The translations under genes were made by a program, and so were the position numbers. The notes below the pieces were generated by a model that saw only the letters and a list, made by a program, of their open reading frames with translations, ran no database searches and was not told where the DNA came from. Of a stretch of 63,027 nt of DNA, positions 43,867-55,956 are shown in pieces (position 1 is the first letter of the stretch; each line of letters starts with the position of its first letter). The stretch is taken from NCBI GenBank assembly GCA_003427395.1, contig BFEA01000510.1, forward strand, positions 283,032-346,058, given 5' to 3'. The DNA comes from Chara braunii. Lineage: Eukaryota; Streptophyta; Charophyceae; Charales; Characeae.

Positions 43867-46623
43867 ATGAACCGGGCTATGGAAACTGAACAGGCCATCG
43901 ACTTGCATTGCCAGCTACAACACCTGGCCTTGGCCCCGACCAGCTCTTCGGACAGTTCGTCATTCCAACAGTCCACTGCAACTTTCCCCAGAAAACGAAG
44001 TCTCGCTTTTCGGGAGAGCTTTGGAGGTTGCATCCAACTTCCTATGGATTTGGCGACACTGTCTGCAGACGAAGAACCGTTTGCCTCCCGGATCGAGTTT
44101 CACATTCCTGACGAGGTGCACCCGACTACTTCGGCGCAGAGCAGTTGCGTGCCAATGCCTGCTTCTTTCGCAGCATCTTATGACGAGAGTGAGAAGTTGG
44201 TGGCCACTGATTACTCGTCTGGACAACAATCCTCTTCCAGTGCACCTTCGATTCACTCTACCTGCAATACTACAAAGTTGGTTGACACCGACTATTCTTC
44301 GGAGGAACTATCCACGGCACGGGCAAGTCCAATGCAAGTCCGGTCTCAGAATGCGATTCCTGATCAGAGTCACTATACGTCGGAATCGTCTGGCAGAAGT
44401 GATGCAGAGAACATGACAATACTCGAAATTTTGCCATCGCCTCTGCCAGGGGAAAGAAGACCGTATAGCATGGCTAATAGGAACGTTAGGAGGAAAGAAC
44501 AATACAAAAGAGCAAAAGACATGCCGTCGGAAAGAAAATGGCTCATGGTTCGTGGCAAGGCATGTTGCAAGGCTCGTTGTTGTTACAACATGTCGCCGGA
44601 GGAAGTTCGACAGGTTAGACAAGGACTGTACAGTAAGAGTCCAGAAGAGCGAGCAGAGTGGTGGATGAAAAGTCTTAAAGATTTCACATTGAGTGAGGGC
44701 GGACACAAACGAGTCCGTCCTGTAGAGTTGGAACGTTCAATGTGTGTCAAGGCGCACTGCAACGTTTTTGGTGTCTCTCGTAATAAGTTTTACAGTTATA
44801 AGAAGCGCTTCGATAATGGCTTCATACGTTGTGAGCATGGGTTGAGGGGTAGACATCAGCCAACAGAAAAGACGGTCGCCATGCTTGCCAGCATGAAAAA
44901 TTTCATCGAGTGTCATGCGGATAGCATGCCGAATGAGATGGCTCACAAAGGTGGGGTTTACAGACCGAAGCTTCGACTGCCAGCAACTTTTACGAAGAGA
45001 TCTATTTATGAGTCCATCAAATCAGACTTTGTCGTCGTCGGCCTCGAGGTCGTGTCTGAGTCCAACTTTTATAAACTGTGGCAAAAACACTATTAGCACG
45101 TTTCGCTCGCACACTCTAACACATTCACGAAGTGTGCCGTCTGTCATGAACTGAAAGAGCGTATACAATACGCTGCTCTTCCTCGAGATCGAGAAAGAGC
45201 TAGGGAGGAGATGAAAGTTCACCAAAGGCAGCAAGTTGAACACAAATTGGACTATAGTCGCGAGAAGATTGAATCGATGGTCCGTCCCAACGAGCGTTTA
45301 TGTCTCATCATTGACGGCATGGATCAGAAGAAGACGACTATCCCCCATATTGGTCAGGCGAACTACTCGAAAGACCTTAGGCACGAGACGATGATGAAAA
45401 CGACTCTGACCGGTGTCATTGCACACGGTAGAGATCCTAGTATTTATGTGTACACGTGGTTTCCGTATTTCAAACACGATTCAAACACAGTCGTTACTTG
45501 TCTCACGCGAACCCTCGTCGAAATTCAAGCGATTGGGGGGTCACTACCACCCTTTTTGCGCATTCAAGCAGATAATTGTTGGCGGAAAAACAAGAACAAG
45601 TACGTATGTGCACTGGCTGCACTGTTGGTGAAGTTCAAAGTTTTCCAAGAGGTGGAAATAGGTTTCATGCTGGTGGGACATACCCATACGGACGTTGATG
45701 CTACTTTCAGTGTCTTCTTGAAGAAATTGAAAGACACAGACGCTTATACTATGGACGAGTTGTTTGAGCTCATAGAGCAATCCCACAAAAAGCCTCCCAA
45801 ATGTATTTTCCTCGACACATTGGCAGATTCTATAAGTATAGTACACCCATGCGTTGCGTCAGACATTACCGGTATTTTCCAACCATGCTTGCTTAAATTT
45901 TTGATGGTTGGAGATAACCCGGGCATGTTGTACAAGGAGTTTTGCGATGACGACAACTGGCTGCCCGAGGAAGGTCCGATTTATTGGTTCAATCAGAACC
46001 CCGATGGAAGCTACGCAGGTCCTTCGTGGTCATTTGACCCGCCTCCCTCGAAGCCTGTTCCTCGGAAACACTATCTGAATGACAAACATGGTGTTATTCG
46101 ATTCCGCGAGTTGCTGAAGAGCAGGCGGTTAACATGGTGCACTTTCAACGAACGTGAGATGAGTCGAAGAGAAAGAGCTTTATGGTACTGGGACGAGGTT
46201 ATCAAACGTGGCGACGAGATCATCGCGAACGGGTTGTCCACACAACCTCAGGAAGGTTTTTGGCCAAGCCCTCGTCCCCTCGAAAATGATCAACAATCTT
46301 CTCCTAGTAATGCCAACATCGACGACAGGGAACCCCTGTTCGTTGGACGTAGAAAAGATCGCCCGAAGACCAGTTTCGACCCCCTCGAGCATATCAACGT
46401 CGACACTTTTCTTATCCTTCGCCCCTTCGACGACGATATTTCGAAAGGCGTGCCTATTTGGGTGGGAAGAGTACAATCGCAGGTGGTTCGTGAAAAGGAT
46501 TTGCCAAATTGTAATGAAGTGCTCGTGGAATATTGGGTGCGAACCGGGAGAGCAAAGTCGCTCGAAGAATTTTACGATAATGCATGGGAAAAAAGATGGA
46601 AGAAGACTGACCAGACACAATGA
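43867..46623 (+). pseudogene. DUF7869-like (RNase H-fold, transposase-like) protein, one in-frame TAG
   Basis: A continuous 919-codon frame from ATG 43867 interrupted only by TAG at 45094-45096. Residues 1-200 are Ser/Thr-rich. About 210-400 hold a Cys-rich segment (KACCKARCCYNMS) and a helical DNA-binding-like part (CNVFGVSRNKFYSYKKRFDN, HGLRGRHQP). After the stop comes a CAVC zinc pair (residues 423 and 426), then the core with acidic residues in RNase H-like order: D483 in IDGMDQKK, D569 in QADNC, and H/D in GHTHTDVDATF (609-611). Families with this order of motifs occur as multi-copy, transposon-like genes in plants and animals. A single stop in an otherwise intact frame means a very recent loss, a sequencing error or readthrough. 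The frame otherwise looks fully coding to its TGA. Confidence 0.65.
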
Positions 46624-47229
46624 CAACATGCCGACTCGATCGCTTTTGGTTGGGAGAGGCCAGATAGAGGTACAAAGTCGTTCACGACTGGACTTGTAAT
46701 CCCTTCCAACGTTCGACTGAACGCTGAAGCTGCACTTCGAGATCTAAGTCCATGTGCGGAAGGGAATGACTGTTCGGACGGGAATTAAGAACGGACTATA
46801 TTCTCTTTTGACTTGGTGAATTGCGACGAGTCTGTTGTGCGACGAGTTGGCAGATTTTGTACACAGTTTAGGGTTGATGTTTTTCAAATGGTTGGGTGGT
46901 GGTTAAGCAATTTCTGAAGTTAACTTCATCATGTGTTGATGTTTCTACTTTACCGACATTTCGTTTTCGCTCGTGTGTGCATGTCACGTATTGTGTAGGT
47001 TGTGCGATAGAAGAAATGAGACATGATTATTCGTATCCCATTCGCCCTTGCGCATGTGGATTGCATGGTTCTGGAGAAGATACATAAATTATGTAGATGC
47101 TCGGGGACCCTTGTAGATGCTTTACATTTATGTATGATAGCGGAAACCGTTTCGAAAATTTACATTGCGGCGGCCCGTAGCATTTAATTTAGACACAACA
47201 TTCGTAGTTCAATCTTGTTACGATATTTT
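46624..47229. other. 3' flank of the DUF7869-like frame; no gene
   Basis: AT-rich, with no motif-bearing frame. I see no terminal inverted repeat that pairs with sequence left of 43867. Confidence 0.35.
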
Positions 47230-47960
47230 TTGAAGTGCGACGGAATTCATGGTACTCACTTGATTTTAAGTTCATGATAATGTCATGTCAGTTTATGGTA
47301 ATTTGCTGAAGTGCGACGGAATCCATAGTACTTAAACCATCTCGTTTGCCATCTCGTTTGCCGTGTGATTGCATCAACTATTCCATTGACATCCAATTTC
47401 TGCTAGACACAATGTCATGCCAAATACGCCCCACTCAAAATTAGTCAAAATTCATGCAGACTCTGAGGTCATTCAAAACCTTCTTGTTTAATGTCTTGTT
47501 ACGTGCACCTTTCAGTGTCAGCGAATTTCAATGTATGACAATGACATGCCGGTAATGTCTTTTAAGTAACATAAATAATCGAAGTGTGATGGAATCCATA
47601 CTTAACTCTAAGGCAATCAGACGGTAAATCGTGTGATTGCCTTAAAGTTAACTCTTTGATTGAGTTCCAATTTATGCAAGTCCACCAGTTACGTCATTTA
47701 AGTTACATCAATTATCGAAGTGCGATGGAACTCATACTTAAACCATCTCGTTTACCGTGTGATTACCTTCAAGTTAGTCTTCCATAAAGTGTGATGGAAT
47801 CCATACTTAAACCATCTCGTTTACCATGTTATTGCCTAAAAGTTGGTCTTGAAGTTCGATAAAGTTCCAATTTATGGATGTCAATTACCGTAACGGCTTT
47901 TAAGTTACAAAATTTAGGGAAGTGCAATGGAATCCACACTTGAACCATCATGCTCAGTAC
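47230..47960. repeat. irregular repeat around GAAGTGCGATGGAATCCATA
   Basis: About six copies near 47236, 47303, 47580, 47715, 47785 and 47920, most followed by CTTAAACCATCTCGTTTACC and a GTGATTGCCTT-like block. Spacing is uneven (67-277 bp). This AT-rich, non-coding array could be the subterminal part of a transposon. Confidence 0.7.
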
Positions 47961-48736
47961 GTGATTGCCTTGAATCTTCAGTTCAGTTTCGATTTATGGN
48001 CTGTCAATTGCAATCATCNGGTTNAATACTCNTAGCCCCAAGTTCCATTTAAGTCTAAAATATGGTGATTTTAACATGAAATTTAAAGCTTGCGAGTACC
48101 AATTTAAAATACAATGTCCTATTTTAACGAATAACATATTATGGGGTGATGTTGGGACGATCATTCTTGTGTCGATCATTCTTGTGTCGATCGGAGTCCA
48201 TCATCATCACGTCAGGATGGGACGATGTTCATAATACTGTGCGATCCAGTGTGTGGACACTTCGAAGTGATCAAGTACTCGAACACCGGGCCTAAGAATT
48301 CAAGGAACAGGTTGAACCCCGAATCCTATAGCTTCGAGGAAGCGGAACGATTGATAAGAGAGCAAAAGTCCTTTGGGGAGGATGATGGGGAGAAACCGAA
48401 AGAGTTTTCCTTAGCCCTTCCGGATGTCTCACAAGCTTTAGATTTTGTTTAAACCCACTCTGAAATCGATCGAAACCTTGTACAAACGCTAACGGAGATT
48501 GTGTCCGAAGGTGGTAGCACGGGGAGTATGTTCTTAACATACCGACCTACACCCAGTCAGTTGGTGAGGAAGGTGTGATCCCACAAGCCAAGCAAGGGTC
48601 TTTTTTAGAGGAGGGAGACTTAAAGTTGGATCAAAGCAGCGGTATAAGAAAGTAGCTGACAAAGCCAAGTCTGTCCCCGTCCTAGTCACCCACGACGAAG
48701 AAGTGTATTACAAGGAGGAGAGAGTGAATTAGGGCG

Positions 48737-51700
48737 ATGAGAGAAAAAAGTGAAAGAGAGTCGTGTCGTTTAACCAACGAGAGAATTAAGGAGATGATCC
48801 TTGGAGAAGAGAGCTTCCTGACGAAGGAAGAGAAAACCCTCATGATTGATGTCATGAAGGAAGAGCACTTGGCATATGCTTTTAATGACGATGAAAGGGG
48901 AAGATTAGACGTTGATAAAATCCCGATGATTAGGATACATACAGTACCACACCAACCTTGGAATATAAGGGGGCCGCGCTATCCTAACCCGGATGACCAT
49001 CGGAAGGTTGTAGACTACCTGGATGGGAAGATCAAGACGAAGGTAGCCGACTACTCCTATGGACCATATGCGTCCCCATGGTTTTGTTTTGTCAAACCTA
49101 ACGGTGTCTTACGGTGGGTACAAGACTTGCAGAGATTGAACGCGGTGACGGTATGGGATGCCGGTGGACTTCCAAACGCGGATCAATTGTCTGAAGCTAG
49201 CGCTGGTAGACCCATCATCACCTTGATTGATCTTTATTCTGGCTATGATCAGTTTCCCTTGTACACGGCTGATAGACCTATGACGGCAATGCATACGCCT
49301 AGGGGGCATGTTCACATTTGTTCCGCACCTCAAGGTTGGACTAATGTCGTCGCAATCATGCAACGATATATGATGAAGGTTATGCAACCGCTTTGTCCGG
49401 ACGTGACCTCACCATATATCGATGACTTGTCGATTCCAGGACCAAGGGAGAAGGATGAATCTGAAGTGAAACCAGGCATACGTAAGTTCGTTTGGGATCA
49501 CATTCAGGACATCAAGAAAGTTCTGGCTAAGTTAAAGGAGTACAATCTCACGGCGAGTGGGGTAAAATCCAGACGCTGCATGAGTGAGGCTACGATCTTG
49601 GGATTTCTATGCGACAAGAAAGGTCGTCGACCGGATACCAAGAAAACGAATAAGATCTTAGAGTGGCCTACTCCGCTTAAGTCTGTTAGTGAGATAAGGA
49701 GTTTTCTTGGGACGTGTGGGTTTGGGAGGATCTTTATCCAACATTTTGCTGCAAGGGTGGAGCACTTACGCAAGCTCGTGCGTAAGGGTCAAGATTGGGA
49801 ATGGGGACCAGATCAACAAAAAGTTGTTCAGGACAAAAAGGTTGAGTCTCGCGAGGGAGGAATGGCGCTCGGGGTTCCATGCTTCGATAACGACCCAGAG
49901 CGACCATTCATTATTGAAACCGATGCAGGACCTACGACTCTAGGAGGGGTCTTTATTCAAAAGGACGAGAGCGGGGTCGAGCATCCGTTAAGGTTTGAAA
50001 GTAGAACCCTCAACCTCACGTAGCGAAACTATGCCCAGTTCAAAAGAGAGACTTTAGCGGTGCTTCATTGCCTAAGAATTTTTTGCAATTATGTTTTCGG
50101 TCGAAGATTCGTCCTGAGGGTTGATCCGACTTCCTAGCCTCAGTCATTAAGAAATTATTCCCCTTCTGATCCGACGATCGCAAGATGGCTTACGTACATT
50201 TGGATGTTCGATTTTGAAGTCGAGAGGATAGCCGGCGTGAAGAATCAAGCAGACGGGCTAAGTAGAATCGACTGGGACAACTTCAAGATTCGAGCAGAGG
50301 ACTCTGTGCCTGTTGACGAATTTCTGGAGATCGAGGAAGGTCAACTAAGTATAAATTCTTACCATTATCTGGTTGATGCGTCTTGCCGACAAGAGAGGTC
50401 TATGTGGAACGCTCCCAACTTTTATCAAGTTCGTCCTGAGCTGGTAAAAGAAGAGTCATTTATCGAGGAGGATTCATGGGGTGAAAGGTCCAGTGAGCAG
50501 ATGATGAGCCTCGCACTTTCTGACTCAGTTCGGCTGTCGGAAGACCCCTTGTCAATTCAATAAGGTTTTCGACATGCCGATGAGGTCCTCAGAGTATCTG
50601 GCGGGACGTGTTTTGTGATCAACGCGTTAATTGAGGAAGATTTGCGAGCATTGGTACCAGATGACGAGGACGGTAGGATGAAAGACGCCTTTAGGGAAAA
50701 TGAGTACGATGGGATATATAGAGAGATCGGATTATGGTTGAGTATGGAGATATGCGAGGAAAGTGTGAAAGGTGACGTTCGTCGGAAAAGTGAAGAGTTT
50801 GTGGTTAGGTACGGCCATCTATTTAAGAAGAGCGAAGACGGCATCCCAAAAAGGGTCGTTTGTGGAATTACGAGGCAATTAGACGTGATTGCGGCTCTCC
50901 ATGACGGGGTTGCAGGTGGGCATCGTTCGGCCCGAGTGACGCTCCAGAAGGTACGACATCTTTATTTATGGGACGGTATGAGTAAAATGGTTACGGATTA
51001 CTGCAGTTTGTGCGGTCCCTCTCAAGAACGCTCCAACCATAAGTATGTTGAACCCCTTCACCCACGGTACGTTGCTGAACCAGGAGCCGTGGTGCACCTC
51101 GACTTGGTGGTTATGCCGCTAGGAATGAATGGGTATCGGTTTATCTTTGACGCAAGAGATAATCTGACAGGGTTCGTCGACGGTTGTGCAATACGAGAAA
51201 GGACCGGAAAGGTTTTAGCTGGGTGTATCGAAGAATAATACCTTCGGTATCCTTTCATCCGCGAAATCGTGATGGACCGCAGTGGTGGGTTCCGAGCGAA
51301 AGAAGTTCAAACTCTCCTAGGGAGATTCGGCGTTAAGTACCGATATACCACGAGGGTGCATCCACAGGCAAACGCTCCGGTTGAGCGGGGGCACTCCACC
51401 CTCACAAACTTGTTGGTTAAGTGGTGTGCTGGGAAGCCTTCTAGGTGGCCGGTGTACCTTCGAACAACAATGTTCGTCGAAAATATCACCGTGAAGAAAA
51501 CGACTGGATATGCTTCGGCAACTCTTTGGTTTGGTCGACATGTAACCTTTCTGATCGAGAGTCTCCTGACCACGTGGCAGAAGCAAGACTTAGAGGCCAA
51601 CCTCTCATTGGAAGAGCTACTCGACCTGAGGGCCAGACAGATCATGGCCACGGAGGAAAGGATTGAAGAGGCCGTCGCTTCGACTGCAACAAGTAGAAGG

Positions 51701-51961
51701 GCGGACAAGGAGAGATGAGACAGACAGCCGCGGGTCCGCAAGGAACCCTTAGAAGTCGGTGATGTTGTCCTTCTCTATGACTCTTCGTTGGAAAAACAAT
51801 GGTCGAGGAAGCTGGATAATAGGTAGTTGGGACCTTATCGCATCCTCAAGAAATCGGAACACGGAGCGTATGAGGTCGAAGAACTTAACGGAGCTCGAAG
51901 ACGGGATTGGGTTTCAGGATCGAAGTTGAAGAAATTCATACAGAGGGTCTGGATGAGGTAA
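48737..51961 (+). pseudogene. pol: Ty3/Gypsy pol: RT, RNase H, integrase
   Basis: One frame of 1,075 codons with six internal stops (50021 TAG, 50135 TAG, 50561 TAA, 51236 TAA, 51716 TGA, 51824 TAG) and no frameshift. RT: PYASPWFCFVKPNGVLRW, LIDLYSGYDQFPL and catalytic YIDD at 49415-49426. Thumb/connection: GIRKFVWDHIQDI, FLGTCGFGRIFIQHFAA. RNase H: IETDAG near 49914, then an ADGLSR end near 50255. Integrase zinc finger HX6HX26CX2C (50900-51013). Catalytic core: D 51101, D 51275, E 51383, with 35 residues between the last two (DD35E). A GPY/F-type module (LGPYRIL) follows the last stop. The RT and connection segments resemble a Gypsy lineage I associate with fungal genomes, to be tested by a tree. 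Confidence 0.85.
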
Positions 51962-52134
51962 GGATCGACACGCTTTCGCTTGAGTTGAATACATTTCTGC
52001 GTCATTGTCTGGTGATTATTTGTTTAGTCAATCCAGTTGTGCCTTCGGTGAAAACTGATGAGTTTTATTTCTTGCTTTTCTGACTGTCTTTGTGGCAACA
52101 GGGAGGGAAAGGGGAAGTGAAGCTACAGTTCGAG

Positions 52135-53096
52135 ATGGCATCAAGCTCTCGCCAAAACAAGGTTCAGAAGATGGTGCGGGCTGCGATCGCTCGCTTATCC
52201 GAGAGATTGGCAGCTCAAGAGAAGGGAGTTCCTTTGTTCATAGGGGATAATATGGAAGAGTTCATTGATCTTTTCAAGAAACTCGCTAATAAGGAACAAT
52301 GAACTGAGGATGAGATGAGAGATCAAGTGGCTCGGTACTCGGACGAATACTGGAGACCCGTTGTTGCTATTTTTGCAGAGGCGTCAGGAAACTGGGTCGA
52401 ATTCGTTGCGGTCATGAGATACTTTTAACTTTGGAAATATGGAAGAAAAGAGCAACCAAGCCATGATAGGCTGGGGCCGGAAACACATCGATTATAGAGC
52501 TACTGACAGGTATCATTGAACGACTCGATGAGTTGGATCACCATGTTACCCGCCTTGAAGGGGCACAGGGAAGGAAATATTATGGATCGCAGCCAACCAC
52601 AACCTCGGTAAAAGGGAAGGAGAAAGTGGTTGTGCCTGCCTCGAGAAGTACTCAGAGGAAATCTCTGGAGGGCAGACCTTCACAACAGTCGAGGACAGGA
52701 TCCTTGGTAATCAAGGAAGGAAGCTTGTCGCAGGGGAAAAGAAAAGACGGAGTGTCGGAGTCCATGAAGGTCGCTAGGCCGGCACCTCAGAAAAGCATAG
52801 TTGTTGGAAGCAAGAGAGAGAGGTTCACATTGTCTAGCAATGAGATACCGACTAAGATTGCCAAAGGCGATTCCTCAGCCCGAGAGAGAGGAAATGCACT
52901 TAGCACGGAACAACGTAGCGAGGTTTTGAGGAGGGTTCTTAGTCCTCCGCTGTCTAGGTCGAATGATAGAACGAGCTCTCTGGGGACGGAAGGGACACCG
53001 TTGTCGGGACCTCCCTTCTGTGTCGTCTGTCAAAAAACGGGTCATAAGGTTAGAGATTGCCCAGTTCTTAGAGAGGAAACCATATTGGAGCCGTGA
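52135..53096 (+). pseudogene. gag: gag-like protein with CCHC zinc knuckle
   Basis: Starts at ATG 52135 with a basic N-terminus and a capsid-like segment (FIGDNMEEFIDLFKKLA, then TEDEMRDQVARY) interrupted by TGA at about 52300. A frame change near 52430 leads to a coiled coil (LLTGIIERLDELDHHVTRLE), a Lys/Ser-rich linker and a CX2CX4HX4C knuckle (cysteines at 53019, 53028, 53058, His at 53043). It ends after the knuckle without a protease. The capsid pattern resembles the second one at 31.4-31.7 kb. It lies 173 bp after the pol stop, an unusual order. Confidence 0.7.
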
Positions 53097-53989
53097 TATA
53101 ATTTTAAGGCTATACGTGTATACCTATATTATATATATATATGTACACATATGTCAAAACTCTTGTTGACTCTGTTTGACTCCATGTTTTGACTCAGTTC
53201 GCTTGATATGAAGAATGTTGGACATTGTCGGCTAAATTTTCTGCTGGAACCTAATAAAGTAAATCAGTTGGATGTATGTTGACCATACGATGCAAGTTTG
53301 AAACTCTAAGAGGAACATTGTTCGTTCACTTCGAATTATTGATTCATCATTAATTTGGTGCTGCATTTCCTGCAAACTTGATGAATTGATTGTTTGAGGA
53401 CTTCATGGAAAATCATTTATTTGTTATGAATGCGACTTGAAAAATGTATGTTGATGTTACCTCTCTCCGAAAACTGAAATGAGAAAACTCAGAAAAGGAC
53501 TTGGAATAAGAACTTCTGATGAATGGTTTCTCTCGAAACGGGTGGGGTCCAGACGTTATCTGGACAGCTCCTGATGGTTGTATTGTGGGAGGCTTGTCAG
53601 GGGTTATACCTGACTCATTTGGGGTTTTGCTGAGGTCAAAACGAGTCTTCGATAAAGAGGATGATAGGAGACTTGGGACCTTAGTGTTTATCCCATCCCC
53701 GACATTCGTTACCGTAGTACAGTGCTAGTATCCTCATGGGACATGGGAGGCCCAGGTTGAATTCCTGGCGGCACGATTGAAAAAGTGTCGAGGTGTGGTG
53801 TTTGCATCCCTATGGCTCAAGAGAGACCCGAGTTGGAATCCCGACGGTGAATGGATGCTCCCCCAAGTGAATTATTTGAACAACTTGATGGATGTCGATT
53901 GCTTACTAGCCGGAGGTTGCATCCAGTACCATTCGGAGAGACTGATGTTGTTTTGGCCGCCGGTGGGATGATACCGGAACCATTCTGGA
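53097..53989. other. no gene; possible degenerate tRNA-like boxes
   Basis: AT-rich, with a TATA-like run near 53128-53142. GGTTGAATTCC near 53756 and GAGTTGGAATCCC near 53830 look like weak B boxes in a row, but no A boxes pair with them, so I do not call elements. Confidence 0.3.
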
Positions 53990-54420
53990 GGGAGACACAT
54001 TGGTTTTAGGCTTCCAGAGGCTGAATCTGGACACTGTTCCAAGTTCAAAGACTTTGGCTTACCAGAGGCTGAATCTGGTACCATTTCAGTTATTGGTTTA
54101 AGGCTTCCTGAGGCTAAATCTGGACACTATTCTAAGTTCAAAGATTTTGGCTAACCAGAGGTTGAATATGGTACCATTTCAGTAATTGATTTTAGGCTCC
54201 CAGAGGCTGAATCTGGTGCCATTTAAGTATCTGCTTGAGACTGACTGGGGGCTGAACCCAGTAAATCATGAGAAGACTGTGTTTTGGACTGCCGAGAGCT
54301 AAATTTGGTTTCATCCACAGACACTTTCAATTGGTTTTATGCTTCTAAAGGCTGAATCTGGTACCGTTCTTGTAAATTTTGTGCTTCTAGAGGCTGGATC
54401 CAGTTTTGTTGTTAAATCCT
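53990..54420. repeat. minisatellite around AGAGGCTGAATCTGG
   Basis: The core CCAGAGGCTGAATCTGGTACC recurs about nine times, alternating with a GTTCAAAGACTTTGGCTTACC block, giving a period of roughly 45 and 90 bp that decays to the right. Confidence 0.8.
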
Positions 54421-54588
54421 GAAAGTATGTTTGAATTTAAAATGGGTCGTCTTTTAGGATGAGGGACATGCGTGCTTTAAGAGACCTTGCTACTAGTATG
54501 ATTGGAAACGCTAAAGCGCATACAAAACTCTCTACCTATGTATAAATCCTAAGCGACGAGGACGTCGTTTAATGGGGTCCGGGATGAC

Positions 54589-54770
54589 TGTCGGGGCAGA
54601 AACCCTTACAAGGATATCTGCCGGCGTTTTGACGGCTCGCGGGAAGGCGCCGTTCTATCCGTAAGTTGACGGGGCGTCGGTAATCGAGTAAAAGACAAAG
54701 TAAAGATAATCCGTCGCGGCGCGGCAAAAGATTTCACGGGTATCCCAACCCCCTGTTCATATTTACATTT
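54589..54770 (+). mobile_element. LTR-like terminus related to copies A and B
   Basis: Begins TGTCGGGGCAGAAACCCTTA and continues with AAGGATATCTGCC, matching the first ~33 bases of the LTR-like repeat at 23592. The similarity stops there, so it is either a related family or a short fragment. Confidence 0.35.
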
Positions 54771-55695
54771 CTTTTCTTATCGGGTATTGACCCCGCATCT
54801 GTCTTTTCAAAATTTGTTACTCAGACTCTAGGGTTGGGCACCCAAGTGGTTATAGATAAGGCAGTTGACGCTACAAAGACATATATCGCGGCGGAAACTA
54901 CTAAAGGAAGGAAGCTGTAACGACAAGGACGTCGGGGTTACCATTCCCCTTCGCCCCCATCATCAAAGCAACACACTACGACCTAAACAAAAGGTCGCCG
55001 CATGGCCCATCGGCCGCGCAATTCAGAGTCCGTCGGAGGAAAAGACCAACATCAGAAATATCTGAAGCACGACTGCGACATAGGAGAAAGGGGGAAGTCT
55101 AAGAGGGAGACGCTCAAATTAAAAGCCTATCCGAGAAGACTATCGAAAAAGGACCTACCCTACCGCAACCCCTATAGGACTCAACCCCGCTCCAACGGCG
55201 TGTGTGTGTGCGTCATGCCATTTAACTAGGAGAAATGGGTGTCTAGGTAATATGGCAAGAAGCCGCGAAGATAGGTGCGTCAGGACCAATCATTCCCCGA
55301 CGTTCCTACCACTAGGACAATGCGCGACAACCTAAAAAGAATGGGGTCGCGGCCTATCGGCCGCGCGATTCAGAGCTCGACGGTTGAAAACGACCGTGTC
55401 GGACAATGGCTCGGAGGCGACGTAATAAAAAAAAAAAAAAAACTAAGGGTTGGAGTTGAAAATTTATCTATGAAAATCTATCGGTGAAGAACACACCCTA
55501 TCTGGAATTTTATAGGCCTGACCCCGCGCCTACGACACGCCACACTACGTTGCTAAGGCTAAGAAGGTGTGTGGGCGGTGCAAGGGGGATAAGCGTTAAG
55601 TGGGAAAAGGCCCTAAGAAAACATGCCTCGGGAAAGTTAGAGGCTTACCGGGCGTGTACCTTTCTTATAGAGGGGTGCTCCTACCGATACCATAG
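54771..55695. other. no recognisable gene; internal duplication
   Basis: The segments near 54980-55040 and 55315-55380 share CGACCTAAA, GGTCGC(A/G)GC and TATCGGCCGCGCGATTCAGAG-like blocks, a direct repeat about 345 bp apart. No coding motif. Confidence 0.45.
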
Positions 55696-55760
55696 TGGAG
55701 GCTAGCCCAATAGGTTTGGAGGTGGGATGGTAAGCAGCAGATATAGGGATCGAACCCACC
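55696..55760 (+). mobile_element. tRNA-like head (SINE fragment) 1
   Basis: A box TAGCCCAATAGGTTT at 55703-55717 and B box GATCGAACCC at 55748-55757, with a 44-bp spacing. The flanks do not pair as a tRNA acceptor stem. Confidence 0.5.
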
Positions 55761-55889
55761 CCCGCCCGTCGGGCTAACTCTCTTTTTTCAGACAGGACCG
55801 CGGAGCCCGAGGGAACGACGCCTCGACAGTAATAGCGGAGCGCCGCGTCTACCGAGACAAATATCGGCAACGCTCCCTCTTACACCGTG

Positions 55890-55956
55890 GCAAGGGCCAG
55901 CCCAGTCGGTTAGGGTGGCAGGCTGTTGAATACCGGGTGCAGGGATCGAACCCACG
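55890..55956 (+). mobile_element. tRNA-like head (SINE fragment) 2
   Basis: A-box-like CAGCCCAGTCGGTTAGG at 55898-55914 and B box GATCGAACCC at 55944-55953. It is the same design as the head 195 bp to the left. Two more isolated boxes (GAATCGAACT at 56121, GAATCGAACC at 56241) follow without A boxes. Confidence 0.5.

Larger units (their letters stand above)
48225..53096 (+). mobile_element. Ty3/Gypsy-like retrotransposon, decayed, pol before gag
   Basis: Contains pol (48737-51961) and a gag-like frame with a zinc knuckle (52135-53096) in the same orientation. A coding scrap at 48225-48460 and another at about 48622-48730 (VGSKQRYKKVADKAK) belong to the region before RT. No LTR pair is visible at either side, and no aspartic protease motif could be read. 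Ambiguous bases near 48000-48032 lie just upstream. Confidence 0.75.

Noticed and set aside
52040-52070. CTGATGAG, as in a hammerhead ribozyme core (also at 62949 and 20274)
   Set aside because: No downstream GAAA core strand or closing stem could be paired at any of the three sites.
43867-53096. Stop codon reassignment (TAG/TAA as Gln, as in some green algae)
   Set aside because: TGA also occurs inside frames, frameshifts occur in neighbouring genes, and several stops sit where Trp is expected, so decay explains the data better.
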